Shown here: piece by piece, positions 1-11,210 of the stretch
Position numbering within the stretch: position 1 is the first letter of the stretch
Layout: every line of letters starts with the position of its first letter
From: Hyaloscypha bicolor E
Lineage: Eukaryota > Ascomycota > Leotiomycetes > Helotiales > Hyaloscyphaceae
Direction: 5' to 3'
NCBI RefSeq assembly: GCF_002865645.1
Contig: NW_020194518.1
Location: 863,672 to 927,671 of the forward strand
DNA: 64,000 nucleotides
Translations under genes and position numbers: made by a program
Notes under the pieces: model-generated
Told to the model about the DNA's origin: nothing
The model's database searches: none
The model's input: only the letters and a program-made list of their open reading frames with translations

Positions 1-1099
1 GGGGGGGAGCGAACTGATTCCGCCAATGGCGAAGGGAAAGAGAAGGCCTCTTCCTAGATGGGTACTTGGCGAATAATCACCAATTCCTACGGTTAGGAGG
101 GTGAAGTCTGCCCAATAGACAGTATCTAAGTATGCCCATCCTTCGATGTGGGAGAAAACCGCTGCTCCAGCTAAAAGGTAGACCAGGAAGCTGATAGTCT
201 GGAGCATCAATGTCCGTTGGCTCATTGTCAGCTGGAACTCTTTGTCATAATGGCCTCGGAGGGCTCCATAGACAGTAACAAGCATTAAAGTAGCGACAAG
301 GAAGTACAGCCCTGCTGAGAAGATAGCGTAGTAATAGGCTTGAGTGAAGGCATGGTCTGACGTCGGCTGAATGACAAGAGGCCCGCTGGTGCAAGCACAT
401 AGCCCGATCAGAGCGAACGAAGAAAGATACCTATCTTGTGAGAAAGGTCTACTACGAGGTCAAGACAACTTACCATCCTACAATGGTGATGGGCTGAGCG
501 ATAATGAACCTTACTCTTCTAGCCATATTCAACAGTAAGAAGAGATTTGATATCAGAGCTAAGGCTAATTGGGCTGCGTTGATGCCGAGTAACCTACAAA
601 AACGACCTCGTGGTTAATGCTTCTGTCTTGCAAACAGGTTGGAGGGCCGGAGGTCAAGTAAACCCACCATTTTGGATCCGGTATGGGAACTCCATTTTGT
701 TCTGCTGCGCCAGGTGGTATGTATACCCTCCAGTGTACGACTAAAGCGCAGATGCTGAACGCGGAGGCCATGGGACCGAAAGTCCCTGCGATGAGTGGGA
801 ACGCCGTGCTGGCAAACCACCATCGACTGTGAGAAGCATATTGTCAGCAAAGCCCTCTTTGGAATTCATCTCATGCCTTCAACGTCGGTATGATAGATTC
901 CCATAGCTCAGGGCCACATTGACTAGACCGTTGCCAAGCCCAGTGACAAGACACTATCTCCACTTCGTGTCAAATTAACTCACCTAGGCTCCAGGAACGC
1001 CTGCTCATCCTCTTCTTTCTCTTCTTTCTCATCCTTTGCTTGGTTCTCCACATCTTGTGCGTCGTTCGATATCGGCTCGTCGAGTCCGGGGTCGTTCAT
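1..1099 (-). CDS. TOK1: TOK1-type outward-rectifying potassium channel, partial
   Basis: Plasma-membrane K+ channel of the fungal TOK family (eight membrane segments, two pore loops); the window edge removes the 3' part. The exons I can join are 1099-984, 826-593 interrupted by an intron at 667-594, 593-474 and 430-1. All junctions are GT-AG and stay in frame. The acidic start (MNDPGLDEP) leads into RWWFASTAFPLIAGTFGP and LLGINAAQLALALI membrane segments. Near the window edge a pore loop with the K+ selectivity filter TVGIGDYSP is visible, preceded by YWADFTLL. The second pore and cytosolic tail lie outside the window. The filter makes the channel call strong; assignment to TOK rather than another two-pore-domain channel rests on the fungal-specific N-terminal segments. 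Confidence 0.88.
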
Positions 1100-1662
1100 T
1101 CTAGCTAGTGTTCAGGTTGTAATGCTCTGGTAAATAGCAAGTGTGAGAAAGGCTTCAAGATTGGCCGGAATCATCCAACAATTCAAAATGAACAAAGGGA
1201 AGCAAGAATTGCTATTTCATGAAGTTATGATAATTTCATCGGAATATGTTAAGTACATTCTTATTCACTTGAATCGCTGTTGGCTGCAATTTTCAACTAG
1301 TGACGTCGGTGGTAAGATTTCTTGGAAGGAGTGGGGATCTGCGCAGGGATCTTGCAGCTGTGGCTGAAGACCAAAATCCGGGGTACTGCCGATTCCTCAA
1401 CCTCCTCAGCATGTGTTTAAAACGATCTGTCTTCGAGTAGGAGAATGATTCAAAGAGGCTCACGAATCCAAGAGCGATTGACAAAATAATTTAAAGTGTA
1501 TTGTATACTCAGTGTTTCTAGTCCACTTCGTACCCCAATTCCATTGGGGAACCGGTCCCTTCTTGCAAGAATCTCAATTATTAGCGTATCTGAACTGTAT
1601 TTTAAACGCTGCTGATAATCTCCTCAGAGATCCTAATGCTGTTGATATTCTCCTCAAAGAGT
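1100..1662. other. Intergenic, TOK1 5' side to rad4 3' end
   Basis: This 560-bp stretch holds the promoter side of the channel gene and the 3' side of rad4. I see no convincing coding sequence; the short open frames here are low-complexity or overlap in both strands. Confidence 0.5.
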
Positions 1663-4165
1663 TCAGTCAATCAGAAAGCCCCCTCCACCATCATCAACGT
1701 ACTCGTCAGTGTCCATACCACTATCATCGTCATCCTGCGGAACGACATCAGGCTCTTCGCCTTCAACTTCATATCCATCAACTCGCTCTTTGATTCTGAG
1801 ACTGACCAAAAGCTGTTTCCACATTCTCAATGCAGTATGTGACCGCATCTGCTCTTCTACTCGGGTCTGTTCATCGTGGAAACCGTCGATCACTGCTTCG
1901 ACAGCTTCACGATACTCAGCGGCGACGACTATTCCTTTCAAAACAGCGGTGCCATGTCGACCCCGAAATTCGAAGCCAGTAAGAGCATCCGAATAATCTA
2001 TGCCCAATATGCGGGCTGCACGAGATGCTTCGTCATCTTGCAACAGTCAGAATATGCTGCAAATCGAGATAAGTTGCTTACCAGGTATGTGGACGCCACC
2101 TTTGGGAACCATGCTTGGGACGAAGATGTCCAGATTCCGGAACGAATTCTTCGGAACTCGACCATTGACTATTGGCGGCGACACATAAAGTTCTGTTTGT
2201 TCCTCGGTGTATAAGTTGGTGCCAGCACGCTCATCTTCCTCGTCCGCATTTCCTTCATCACCAGGTCTTGCTTTTGGAGCAACTGTTTTCACAGGCTGCT
2301 CATCCATCTTAACATCTCTCCCAAGTCGGTACCAAGCATCTGCACTCCTAGCAACTTTGACATCGCGTCTCCTGTAAACATTTTCCATTTTCTTACCACC
2401 TGGGGTCCCTAGATCCCGGCCAGCTGCCACTCTACCGATTGCCTGCGTTCTGACCAAGACCTCATTCCGTCGCAGATGTCTTTCCAATGCGTAGGTAGGA
2501 TGATCCTTGAAATCAGCAATATTCTTCGGCATCGGCTCCCTCGCTTCAGCTGTTGCCAGCTCAGTGTCCTCGATCTGGTCGGCATCACTCATCCACCCTC
2601 GAGCATAATTTCTCATAGTTCGCCTCCACCACCTTCCTCCTCCCGGAGTAGACTCAACCCGGGTTTTTATCGTCTTTGCGTTGTAAGCTTTGGTGTATCT
2701 TTTGGTAACGTCTCGAGCACAGCCCTCTTCTTCAAAAGCAATAACGTATGACATGCTATTCTCGCAATCATTCGACGGCGGTTCGAAAGCCCGAGGCTTT
2801 GCAATGCTTTCAGTGACAAGAGGGTCAACTGGGAACCATTTCTGATGAGCCTCATCGAAGACCTCTACCCAAAGGACGGGATACGGTGACTCGTGAATTA
2901 CTTTTCGTTTTGGTTTTGGGGGGACGCGTGCAGGAGTGGAAATCTCAGGCATGAGATAAGCTGCAGCATTTGGATGGCCAAGTCGACGACGAGGGTTGAG
3001 AGGCAAGCCAGGTTTTGAAGATCCACTGGTATTACCAAATGGAGAGTCTGGACCTTGTATATCGACAGGCTCTCCCTCGTCACTGTTCTCTGATGAGATG
3101 GGCTTTGCCATTGGAGCGGCACTCCGAGGCATGGGTGGTCCGCCGGCATTGAATGATAATGGCTGCAGGGAGCATACTAGGCGGGTTTCAACCCCGGCAC
3201 TGCGAAGAAGAGCACAATAGAGTTGTGCTCCAAGATCTCGGGAACCCTTCAGAGTCGTCGCAGCAACTCTGAAGCCGGACTTCTCAAACGAAGTTTCAGC
3301 GTCTTCAGGCAGCTGATACTGGAAAACGAGTCAGAATAGACAACATATCCTGGGTTACAACATGATTTCTTACATTTTGGACATCTTTCTCATCATCAGC
3401 CCAAAGTGCTCTACGGGTGCCTCGTGCCATGATACTAAACTTCGTCCTCCACATCACTGATACTTGCTCAAGACCTCTTTTCAAAGACTCTGTTCTGCCA
3501 AACTGGGGTAGGTCAGACCTAGGCTTGAGAAAAGTCAACATTTTCTTATCCAGCAATGGTTTGAGAGATCTTTTGACTTCTTCGTCATTGCACCACGCAT
3601 TTCGGCGGTCCAGATGGGCCAGGAGACATAGGACATGCATCTTGTGAGCCTCCAGTCTGAGAACTTTCTCTGCTTTAGAAACGCCCTTCCGCCTAGGCGT
3701 AGCTTTTTGAAGTTGGGCGGTTGTTCTCGGTTTGAGAGTCAATTCCAGATCACCGCTCGGTTCATTGTCTTGTGGCAGGGTGTCAATGTCTACGCCCTCC
3801 CATTCAGGATCACTCTGACCAGACTCTGAATCTGAGTCTCTGTACGCGGTTTGCTGGGCTTTAGGCAGAGACTCGAATTCACTGGCTTCCTCTCCATCCT
3901 GATTTCGTGCTTCGAGGACATCTTCAAATTCCGCTTCCTCTTCATCGTCCTCGTCGTCTAGATCAGACGACTTGGCTGGCCCCACAGCGACGGAAGGAGC
4001 ATTCCGCAGACCGGTTCTTCGCTTTTTCAATGGCCTCTCGGGGATGTCCGATTGCGTGGGTAGTGCTTCAGCAAGCATCTGCTGATATACTTCTGGGACT
4101 GCATTCCGACCCGAAGATGTCTTGGCTTTTCCCTTCCCTCGGGTAGCGGCTTTCTTCCCAGCCAT
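1663..4165 (-). CDS. rad4: Rad4/XPC DNA damage recognition protein
   Basis: Damage sensor of global nucleotide excision repair, acting in the nucleus with a Rad23 partner. Three exons (4165-3374, 3318-2082, 2036-1663) join in frame to about 800 residues, close to the family's usual 750-950. The N-terminus is basic and disordered (MAGKKAATRGKGKAKT), followed by acidic stretches. Exon 2 carries the transglutaminase-like fold (GSRDLGAQLYCALLRSAGVE) and then the beta-hairpin domains (HPTYALERHLRRNEVL). Exon 3 has the BHD3 signature ASRAARILGIDYSDALTGFE followed by FRGRHGTAVLKGIVVA. Intron 1 (3373-3319) is GT-AG. Intron 2 (2081-2037) is only 45 nt and uses a CAAG acceptor; an alternative TTGCAG acceptor breaks the frame. 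The acidic C-terminal tail is normal for fungi. Confidence 0.93.
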
Positions 4166-5548
4166 GGCAATTGTGAACCGTCTCCGTCTCCTGGAGAGAC
4201 AATGTCTGGCTAGACCTAAAACCGTCCCCGTAATTGTCTATTGTCGTCGGTGGTTCCCCTTTCCTCTTTGGCGGCAGGAAGGTGCATTGTTGCCTAAAAC
4301 GGCTCTTTGAAAAGTCGATAAGAGTTCTCAATCACTGAGCTGATTGTATGGCTCAGTGGCATCATATATGGATGCCCTCATCCACAGATACTACAGGATA
4401 TGAAAGTTGAGCGATGGTGACAATAAAGAAGCACTTCATGAAGTTCCCCTACTCGAATTATGACGCATCACGATCCGAAGCGAGAGGGAATAAATTCCAC
4501 GTGATTAGAGATTTCGAAAACTTTCCAGTCCTTTGCTTGAAATGTAGTATTTTTTTTAGAAACTTATTAACGAATCCTACAAGGCTTCATCATCTGTTTG
4601 TGCTTGAGAATTCTATATTTGCGAAAAGTCTACGGCAAATTGAGCACGTGATATGTCATATGGTCCGAGGAGCCTCAAATGACCTACATTTAGGGGAGAA
4701 GTTGTACATCAAAATGCACCGAAATGCCTTCTTTAGTTCAGGAGTATTAGTACAAGTATAAAGTAAATAAGAATTGCCCTCAGGCCATCTTCAACTTATT
4801 ATAAATTCAGGGAGGGTCCAGTTTTATCCTGAACTTGTCCCATACTGGCTCTATCCGTGGGAAGAGCCCAGATACGACGTCGGCAGTCAACCTTAGAGTA
4901 GGTCACCCCACAACCTCGCTTCTGCTCCACTCTTCTAACAATGTCTCATCACTACCCCAGAGTTGCAGCCGCTGAGGAAGAACGTTTAAGGATGGCCATC
5001 ACGTGGACATCGCAGAATGCATCATCTTACCGTATGCCTACACACAGCTGGAATGACTTTCAATCAAACGTTTTCTCAGGTTGGAGTGTGCCATCAAAAG
5101 AGAAGGTTCTGCAGAACTCTCTAGATTTGATCCTTTGAATTTGGAACTTCCAAATTGGAAGTGACACTTGTCACGTGAATACAGAGGCGCAGTCTGACAA
5201 AGTGCAGATTGTCCATTTTAGGTTCATGCTCCTCTGTGATCGCAAATAAGAACTGCCGACCGACTTTCCCAGCACCTGATTTGAATAATTCCATCTGCAG
5301 GAAGCGTACGCAAGTCTCACTGGCGGTCCCATCGGAGGCTACCTTACCCTGCTAAACATTGGGTTGAACGTATTCTTTGAAGACTGCCAAAAATATAGCG
5401 TCCGTTCTTATCCTCCTTAGAATGCCTGGTTTCCGCAGGTCGAGAAAGTTCATAATACAGATATCACTTCGACCTTGCCCGGGCTGCCAGAGACGAATTC
5501 CTTCCTATATGATTGCTTCCATCTTTATAGGATTCCGTTACTCTAGAG
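4166..5548. other. Intergenic, no gene recognised
   Basis: About 1.4 kb between the rad4 start and the 3' end of the next gene. It has AT-rich patches and a few short open frames (for example 4414-4761 and 4941-5138) with no recognisable motif, no flanking splice signals and no continuity. I see nothing I would annotate. Confidence 0.5.
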
Positions 5549-6538
5549 TTAAGTACATCTTTTGAGACCGATGACCCAGGTCATATAACCTGTGGGCCAA
5601 GTATGCTGCTCATGCCCACTCTTGACAGTCCAGCTATCACAAGAAGCTCCGCACTCCTTCATCAGAGCCTGAACCTCCTCCGAGCTTCGGGTCCGTAAGG
5701 ACGAGATGATCCCATCGAAGACAAGAACAAAGGGTATTATTGGAATGATATATGTGAAGAAGAGATGGCCTGGCGATCTCCAGAAGTAGAACGGTGTGAT
5801 GAGTAGCATGAGAATGCCCAAACCGAGCATGGTAATAAGGGAGGAAATAGTTCGTTCTTGCAGTTCAAAGATCCTGTAGAACATTAGCACTCTGGGAGGG
5901 GAATGGCAGAGGAGATCATGCCCAAATCCATCAGCTGTCTCGAGGGTATTTTTTAGAATGTCCATTCCAAGCTTGTCGTCGAAATGATGGAACGCCAAGT
6001 TGTACAGCCTGAAGATCTTCTTGCCATCTTTGCCATTGAGACTTGCAGGTGCATTCGCAGCATCCACTGGCTCCGACACATAGCTCAGATTCTCGCTGCG
6101 CTTGGATGCCTCCGTCCAATCTGGGATATGTGGATGCAAATCGGTCAAGACGAACTTGACGCTACCAGTTGCTTCCGCCAGAATTCGAGGAGATCGCGGC
6201 GTGAGGCCATTGGTATTCGTAGATGTTGGATGAGGCGAGCTGGGTATACGAGAATCGAGTTGTGCATTCAGATCTTTCTCGATGAATGGGGTTGGACCTC
6301 CTGCGCCGGCACAGAAGTCCACATATGTATAGCTGGTCACCTGAGCGTTGAGGGTTCCATAGAGGGTGCTTGCGACGAGTTGCGCAGGAGAGGCTTTTTG
6401 CAAAAGAGGGACACGAAAAGTCCAGGAGAGGGTAAGGCAGGATTGGACTTTCTCGCGGAGATATTGAGGGAACCTTGGAGTGGTAGAACAATTAGTCTGG
6501 GAACACTGGGCGTGCAATTGGGGCAGTGGATCTACCAA
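5549..6538 (-). CDS. Methyltransferase-like fungal membrane protein
   Basis: Conserved fungal protein of unknown activity. Near the middle it has a Rossmann-type, SAM-binding-like start (YVDFCAGAGGPTPFIE) and an acidic motif II-like strand (VKFVLTDLHPH), as in class I methyltransferases. The C-terminal third has two to three hydrophobic helices (ISSLITMLGLGILMLLITPF; LFFTYIIPIIPFVLVFDGII), so it is probably membrane anchored. The uninterrupted frame gives 329 residues. A 48-nt segment (5921-5874) has a GC donor, a GCTAAT branch-like site and a CAG acceptor; removing it keeps the frame and joins ...DGFG to IFELQ, which reads like the family. It starts 241 bp from the divergent P450 at 6780, so the two may share a promoter. 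Substrate unknown. Confidence 0.75.
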   Translation of the reverse strand: MVDPLPQLHAQCSQTNCSTTPRFPQYLREKVQSCLTLSWTFRVPLLQKASPAQLVASTLYGTLNAQVTSYTYVDFCAGAGGPTPFIEKDLNAQLDSRIPSSPHPTSTNTNGLTPRSPRILAEATGSVKFVLTDLHPHIPDWTEASKRSENLSYVSEPVDAANAPASLNGKDGKKIFRLYNLAFHHFDDKLGMDILKNTLETADGFGHDLLCHSPPRVLMFYRIFELQERTISSLITMLGLGILMLLITPFYFWRSPGHLFFTYIIPIIPFVLVFDGIISSLRTRSSEEVQALMKECGASCDSWTVKSGHEQHTWPTGYMTWVIGLKRCT

Positions 6539-6779
6539 GTTTGATCATTGATCTCGTAAAAGTGTATGCGGGGGCAAATGAGAACCATTGCGAGGGCTGA
6601 ATTTTATTTGGAAGGAAGAGGTGGGAAAGAAGGATATATGTAGTCGACCAAAGGCTGAAACGAGGCTATGTTTTTGCGGGTGTCATCTGCCGCAGAACGC
6701 CACGAATTCCTTGTTTTCTCTCTCATAACCACTTTATCTTCCCTCCTCCTCCTTCCTCTTCTTCGCCATAATCCACGCA
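6539..6779. promoter_or_regulatory. Shared divergent promoter region
   Basis: A 241-bp space between divergent starts of the methyltransferase-like gene (-) and the CYP52-like P450 (+). It is too short for two independent large promoters, so joint regulation is plausible. No specific operator was identified. Confidence 0.4.
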
Positions 6780-8618
6780 ATGCACCCGGCGACAGTCTTA
6801 TTGACATGTTCCTTCATCTTGCTAATAGCCTTTTATCTCTTCGGAGGGTCGAAGATCAGACGAAATGGACAAGCTCTGAGGTCTGTACTTCTTACCGATG
6901 AGTATCCCGTGCTTTTCAATACACGTACCAAATGAGACAATCTTCATGGAGTTACGCGTCGTGAACTTTCTTTTCTGACCTTATTGCTGATATTTTATGT
7001 CATATTTCGTGGATTTGTCAATATTGGCGAGCAAGTGCTGACCGACTTCAGCAGACGACCACCCAATACGCTGCCTCTCGCAGGAAATGGAATACTATTC
7101 CTCCAAGCTAGACACAAATTATTCTCTTGGTTTGTCAAGTGTGAACGACAGTTTGGGTTCGAAACTTTTCAGATCTCAGTCCCTACTTTGCCTCCTGGCG
7201 TTGTAATCAATGATCCAAAGAACCTCGAGTTTGTACTGAAGAATGAAGGAATCTTCTCAAAAGGCGAATTCTTCAAAAGAAGGTCTTGGGATCTATTTGG
7301 TAAAATTTCCTCGGATCAATACTATCATAAACTGCTGATTATTCTCAGGCAATGGTATTATCAATACTGACGGCGAGCTGTGGAAAGTACAACGGAAGGC
7401 GGGCTTACAGTTTCTCAGTAACACTAACCTGAAGGCTCTCACGGATGTTGCACTTCCAAAGTACTTGGACGACAGTATTCAGGGTCTCAAAGAATCCAAG
7501 GAAGGTTCAGTGATTGACCTGGAGGACACATTTCACGAGCTTACCACTATCTTGTTCGGATTTTTGGCATTCAACGTCAGAATTTCTTCTACCTTCGAAT
7601 TATGGTCTCAGGATGGCAGCTAATACGCCCAATGTTGTAGGTTGAGATCCATAATTCGCATCCGTTTTCAAGAGCGTTTGACTTTGCATCTGGGGCTACT
7701 TGCGAGAGATTTCAAAATCCGCTTTGGCAAGTAACAGAAATCTTCTTTGGAGGAGAATTCAGGAAATCTGTGGCACAAGTAAAAGCCTTTGGCTCAATGA
7801 TTGTGTCGAATGCTATTCAAACCAAACAGAACAAGGAAAAGGAGACTAAACTCGATCCTTCCTCGGGTGACATGTCAGGGAGCCTGATAAATTCTCTCCT
7901 CGACTCGATTGATGATCATCGAATGGTTGCCGATGCCGCATTGAATTACTTGTCTGCAGGTAAGCTTTGAATATCCTCCCAATACCTCGATTGCCCGCGT
8001 TGACGCTTTCAAGGACGAGATACCACAGCGCAAGCACTCACTTGGACATTCTATCTTCTTATGCGGAATCCCAGCCAATTGGAATCAATTCGCCAAGAAA
8101 TCTCTGCAGTCCTAAAAACCGAGCCAATTCGTGACCACGCCAAGCTCAATACTGCAGTCTTTCGACCTGCATCGATGCCGTACGTGATGGCGGTGTTTTA
8201 TGAAACCTTACGGCTATACCCACCCGTGCCCTTCGAGATGAAGCAATGCGAACAAGCGACTACTTTGCCAGATGGAACTTTTCTTCCTCAGCACACCATC
8301 CTCATTTGGTGCACCTGGGCTATGAATCGCTCACAGTTAATCTGGGGCGAGGACGCCGATATGTTCAAGCCAGAGAGATGGCTTGAGAATGGGAATTTGA
8401 TCTCCAAAACCGCATTCGAATTTCCGGTCTTCAATGGGGGTCCGAGGACATGTCTGGGTAAGAAAATGGCTGAGCTGGTTGCCGTTCAGGTTATTGCTAC
8501 TTTGGTGTTCAAGTTTGATTTTAAAGCTGTGGATGACCAAGAGAGAATAAGCAAGAACAGTCTGACTCTGCCCATGGAAGGGGGGCTTCCATGCTATGTC
8601 AGCACTCGATCAACATAA
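6780..8618 (+). CDS. Cytochrome P450, CYP52-clan type
   Basis: ER-anchored haem monooxygenase. The family hydroxylates alkanes, fatty acids or similar lipophilic substrates; the substrate here is unknown. Exons 6780-6880, 7052-7299, 7349-7575, 7641-7959 and 8014-8618 join to exactly 500 codons (499 aa), the normal P450 length. Exon 1 gives a hydrophobic anchor (MHPATVLLTCSFILLIAFYL). Signatures in order: proline-rich RRPPNTLPLAGNG, I-helix AGRDTTAQALTW (split by intron 4), ExxR as YETLRLYPPVP, MFKPERW, and haem loop FNGGPRTCLGKKMA with its Cys ligand. Intron 1 (171 nt) is longer than the others, and a second possible N-terminus (ATG at 6984, also hydrophobic) lies inside it, so alternative starts are possible. 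It is convergent with the SDR at 9180-10244. Confidence 0.9.
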
Positions 8619-8673
8619 ATATCGGAAAAGTTTGACCGGCTCTACGTGTTATTGGGGGAACATGCTCAGAATG

Positions 8674-9111
8674 TCACATGTTGGCATATTGAGTACAGTG
8701 TGGATCAATCGTCAAGATTTGACACCCATGCCCTGATATGGCCGTCGTCTGTGGATCGGACGGACCACTAGGTGTTTCTACGATTTTCATCGAATTCTCG
8801 GACCACACACAGATACCTTTGGGCGCCACTACCGCCATCTTCAAAGGGTTGTAGTACGCATCCGAGGTTGCCATTTGTGGGAAACACATGATGTATATAC
8901 TGAGGCTACCATCTTCAGACTGCTGAGAGTGCTCGAACCTGCCACCATTTCAAGCTCTGATGGTCTCATCTTACAAGAAGTGGACAGGGGCTTTCAGTTG
9001 GGCCAAATACAGTAGAGGAGCTCTGATGTTGGCCAGCCTCAAAACAATGTTATCGTAGGCATGAAGATGGAATCGAATGATACCAAAGCCTAAATCAGGG
9101 GAACTAACATT
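8674..9111 (-). pseudogene. Coding-like fragment downstream of the SDR
   Basis: Not recognised. Two coding-like blocks (9111-8975 and 8938-8674) read in the same frame, beginning VSSPDLGFGIIRFHLHAYDN and ending at a TGA after CTQYANM. They are separated by 36 nt that starts GTAAGA and ends GGCAG, but contains a stop if read through; 36 nt is shorter than the other introns here. No start codon is visible upstream before an in-frame stop. This looks like the 3' remnant of a gene on the same strand as the SDR, or a short gene with a missed first exon. It is not an obvious extension of the SDR, which has its own stop at 9180. Confidence 0.35.
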
Positions 9112-9179
9112 CTAATTGTCTCTTTCTGGTGACTTTCCTTTGTTTAGAACCCGAAACACTCTTCATCCGAGCAAATCTT

Positions 9180-10244
9180 TCAATATGTAGCCGGCACCAT
9201 ACTCAACCTCCCCCCATCAATGAGCATGACATTCCCCGTGAGATATGCACCTGCTCGGCTGGTAAGGAATATGATACACCCCGCCATATCTTCTTCTGTT
9301 CCAACTCTCTCTAAGGGGATCTGGGACCTGGAGAAAACTCCATCCCCAATGATTCCTGCAGCAAGCTTTGATGGGAATACTGTTCATGTCAGATTTAATG
9401 AGCAAGCAGGTTCAGAATAAAGGTAGAAATCGATTCAATATCACATAAAGAATCCTGCCCCAGAGTAAACTTTCTCGATGTGTCCCGAAACTTTTGAAGT
9501 CCAATACAACAATTTATCTGAAAAGAGAACTTACATCCGGGGGCGAGAATGTTCGATCGAATCCCGAGCGGTGCCAGATTTGTCGCCAGCTGCTTCATCA
9601 TATGTGTTGTAGCTGCCTTGCTCTGTCCATACGCGAACCCTCCAGGCACGTTTCTGTTGAAACTTCCAATACTGCTGGTAGTAATAACCTGACTCTTCTG
9701 CTCCAGGTTTCCTTTCTTATTCCCAGCATCTAACAGTCCTAAGAAACTAACGATTGTGAACCACACTGCCACTGTGTTCAGCTTGAATGTATCCGCAAAG
9801 TCTTCAAAGCTTGTTTCTCCCCAAGCTTTTTGGTAATCCGCAGCCGTGGACTCGCTGGTGATTTTCTGGGCTGGTTGTGGACCGAGGGTTCCTGAATTGG
9901 CAATCAAAACATTGATATACCCTACCTCAGAAGCAATTTGCGAGACAATGGAGGCGAGAGCTTCTTTTGAGGTGACGTCTCCAACGAGAGGTATTATATT
10001 GTTGGTTGAGACAGATTTCGAGGCTTTTTCAAGGACTTCTTTTCGTCGGCCGACAATGTAGACTTTGAGAGCTCCATTCAAGGCCAAGGCCCGGGCCATC
10101 ATCAGACCAATTCCTCCATGCCATTAGTATAAGATTTCAGATCCCGCTCCTCTTGAAAGTCGTACCTGATCCTCCTCCTGTGATTACCGCAACAAGGCCG
10201 TCTACATTGAAGAGATTTGATGCTTGTATGGACGTGGTCGCCAT
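9180..10244 (-). CDS. Short-chain dehydrogenase/reductase (SDR)
   Basis: NAD(P)-dependent oxidoreductase of the classical SDR family, about 285 residues, substrate unknown. Exons 10244-10166, 10113-9535 and 9379-9180 join in frame to 286 codons. The cofactor motif TGGGSGGIG (TGxxxGxG type) spans the first splice junction. Then come the acidic patch GDVTS, an LIANSG variant of the NNAG motif, catalytic Ser in TTSSIGS, and YxxxK as YGQSK, followed by LAPLGIRSNILAPG. The last exon supplies the C-terminal GAYLTGNVMLIDGG strand. Intron 1 uses a GAG acceptor; intron 2 is long for this locus (155 nt). It lies tail-to-tail with the P450 at 6780, so the two could act in one pathway, though nothing in the sequence proves it. 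Confidence 0.88.
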
Positions 10245-10379
10245 TCCGGATACTCCAATCTCAGGTAAATATAAGTCAATTGGGACAGACTTATTTTTAA
10301 ATCTCTTCAGGTGCAAGCAATTTGAAAACCCATTTTAAACTCCGTCTCCAAAGATGTCACCCCATCCCACTATCCCACT

Positions 10380-11110
10380 TTCCGTATTGAGCGATTCTGC
10401 CGCCCTTGAGGGAAAATGTAAAACGACCGGGGGCCCCGCCTGCGGGTGGCGATTGGGGGCTAGGGTGTTGACGACTTGTAATTAGCTAATTTTGCTCTTT
10501 AAAGACCTTAAGTTAGTTTTTTTTAATATGAGTATAAGCTAGTACCGTATAAATTGGGAAGAGTGGGTTTGGATCTAACTTAATTAAGCGAGCGGAAACG
10601 TTGTTTCTGCCAAGCAAAATATAACTTCAGTGCACTTTAGGCTTTACACCGCCAGCTGTTTTCGGTTAGATTCAAACCCACTCTCACCAATTTATACGGT
10701 ATATTATAAGGCTTATAATATAATTACGTGCTTCTTAACTTTTAATAAAATGGTTTCTTAAAATAGAAATTTAATTTAAAGAAGTTTATATACTAATAAA
10801 TCAAGTTCTAGTTTTTAAGCCTTATAAAGCCTTATCAATTAGGGGCTTATAGGGCTCGCATATCTAGTTTTAGGGACTTGTTTGCTAAATTTCTAGGCTT
10901 TCTTGAGCTTACCTTCAGGTAATAAAATTTTAACTTTTTAACTTTTTTAATTTAAAGAACTATCACTAACTTAGATTTTATAAAAAGTTTATAATTAAAT
11001 AGACCTTAATTAGTGCTATCAGGAAATAAGGAAAGCACTGAATTCTATTAATTCCTTAGAAAGTAAATTAAATTAAATTTGAAGAGAATGCTAGATTTTT
11101 GGTGTTCACG
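10380..11110. repeat. AT-rich, probably RIP-decayed island
   Basis: About 700 bp of strongly AT-rich sequence with recurrent motifs such as gcttataagg and gccttata, no open frame of note, and an inserted 155-bp inverted-repeat element. It contrasts sharply with the GC-balanced genes on both sides. The composition is what repeat-induced point mutation leaves in old transposon copies; the parent element is not recognisable by eye. Confidence 0.55.
10545..10699. mobile_element. MITE-like element with 35-bp TIRs and TA target duplication
   Basis: Terminal inverted repeats begin CCGTATAAATTGG and continue through GAGTGGGTTTG to ATCTAAC on both ends (left arm 10545-10579, right arm 10664-10699), with only a few mismatches. 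The element is flanked directly by TA on both sides (10543-10544 and 10700-10701), the target-site duplication of Tc1/mariner elements. The 80-bp interior encodes nothing. This is a non-autonomous element, probably mobilised by a mariner-type transposase elsewhere in the genome. Confidence 0.75.
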
Positions 11111-11210
11111 TCCCAGCGCCTCTTTGAGTGACTTCACCGCCTAAAATTTGACGATTCGCGAGGCCGAACTTTTCGAACTGCTCTGTACAACAACATCATC
11201 CACCTCCACA

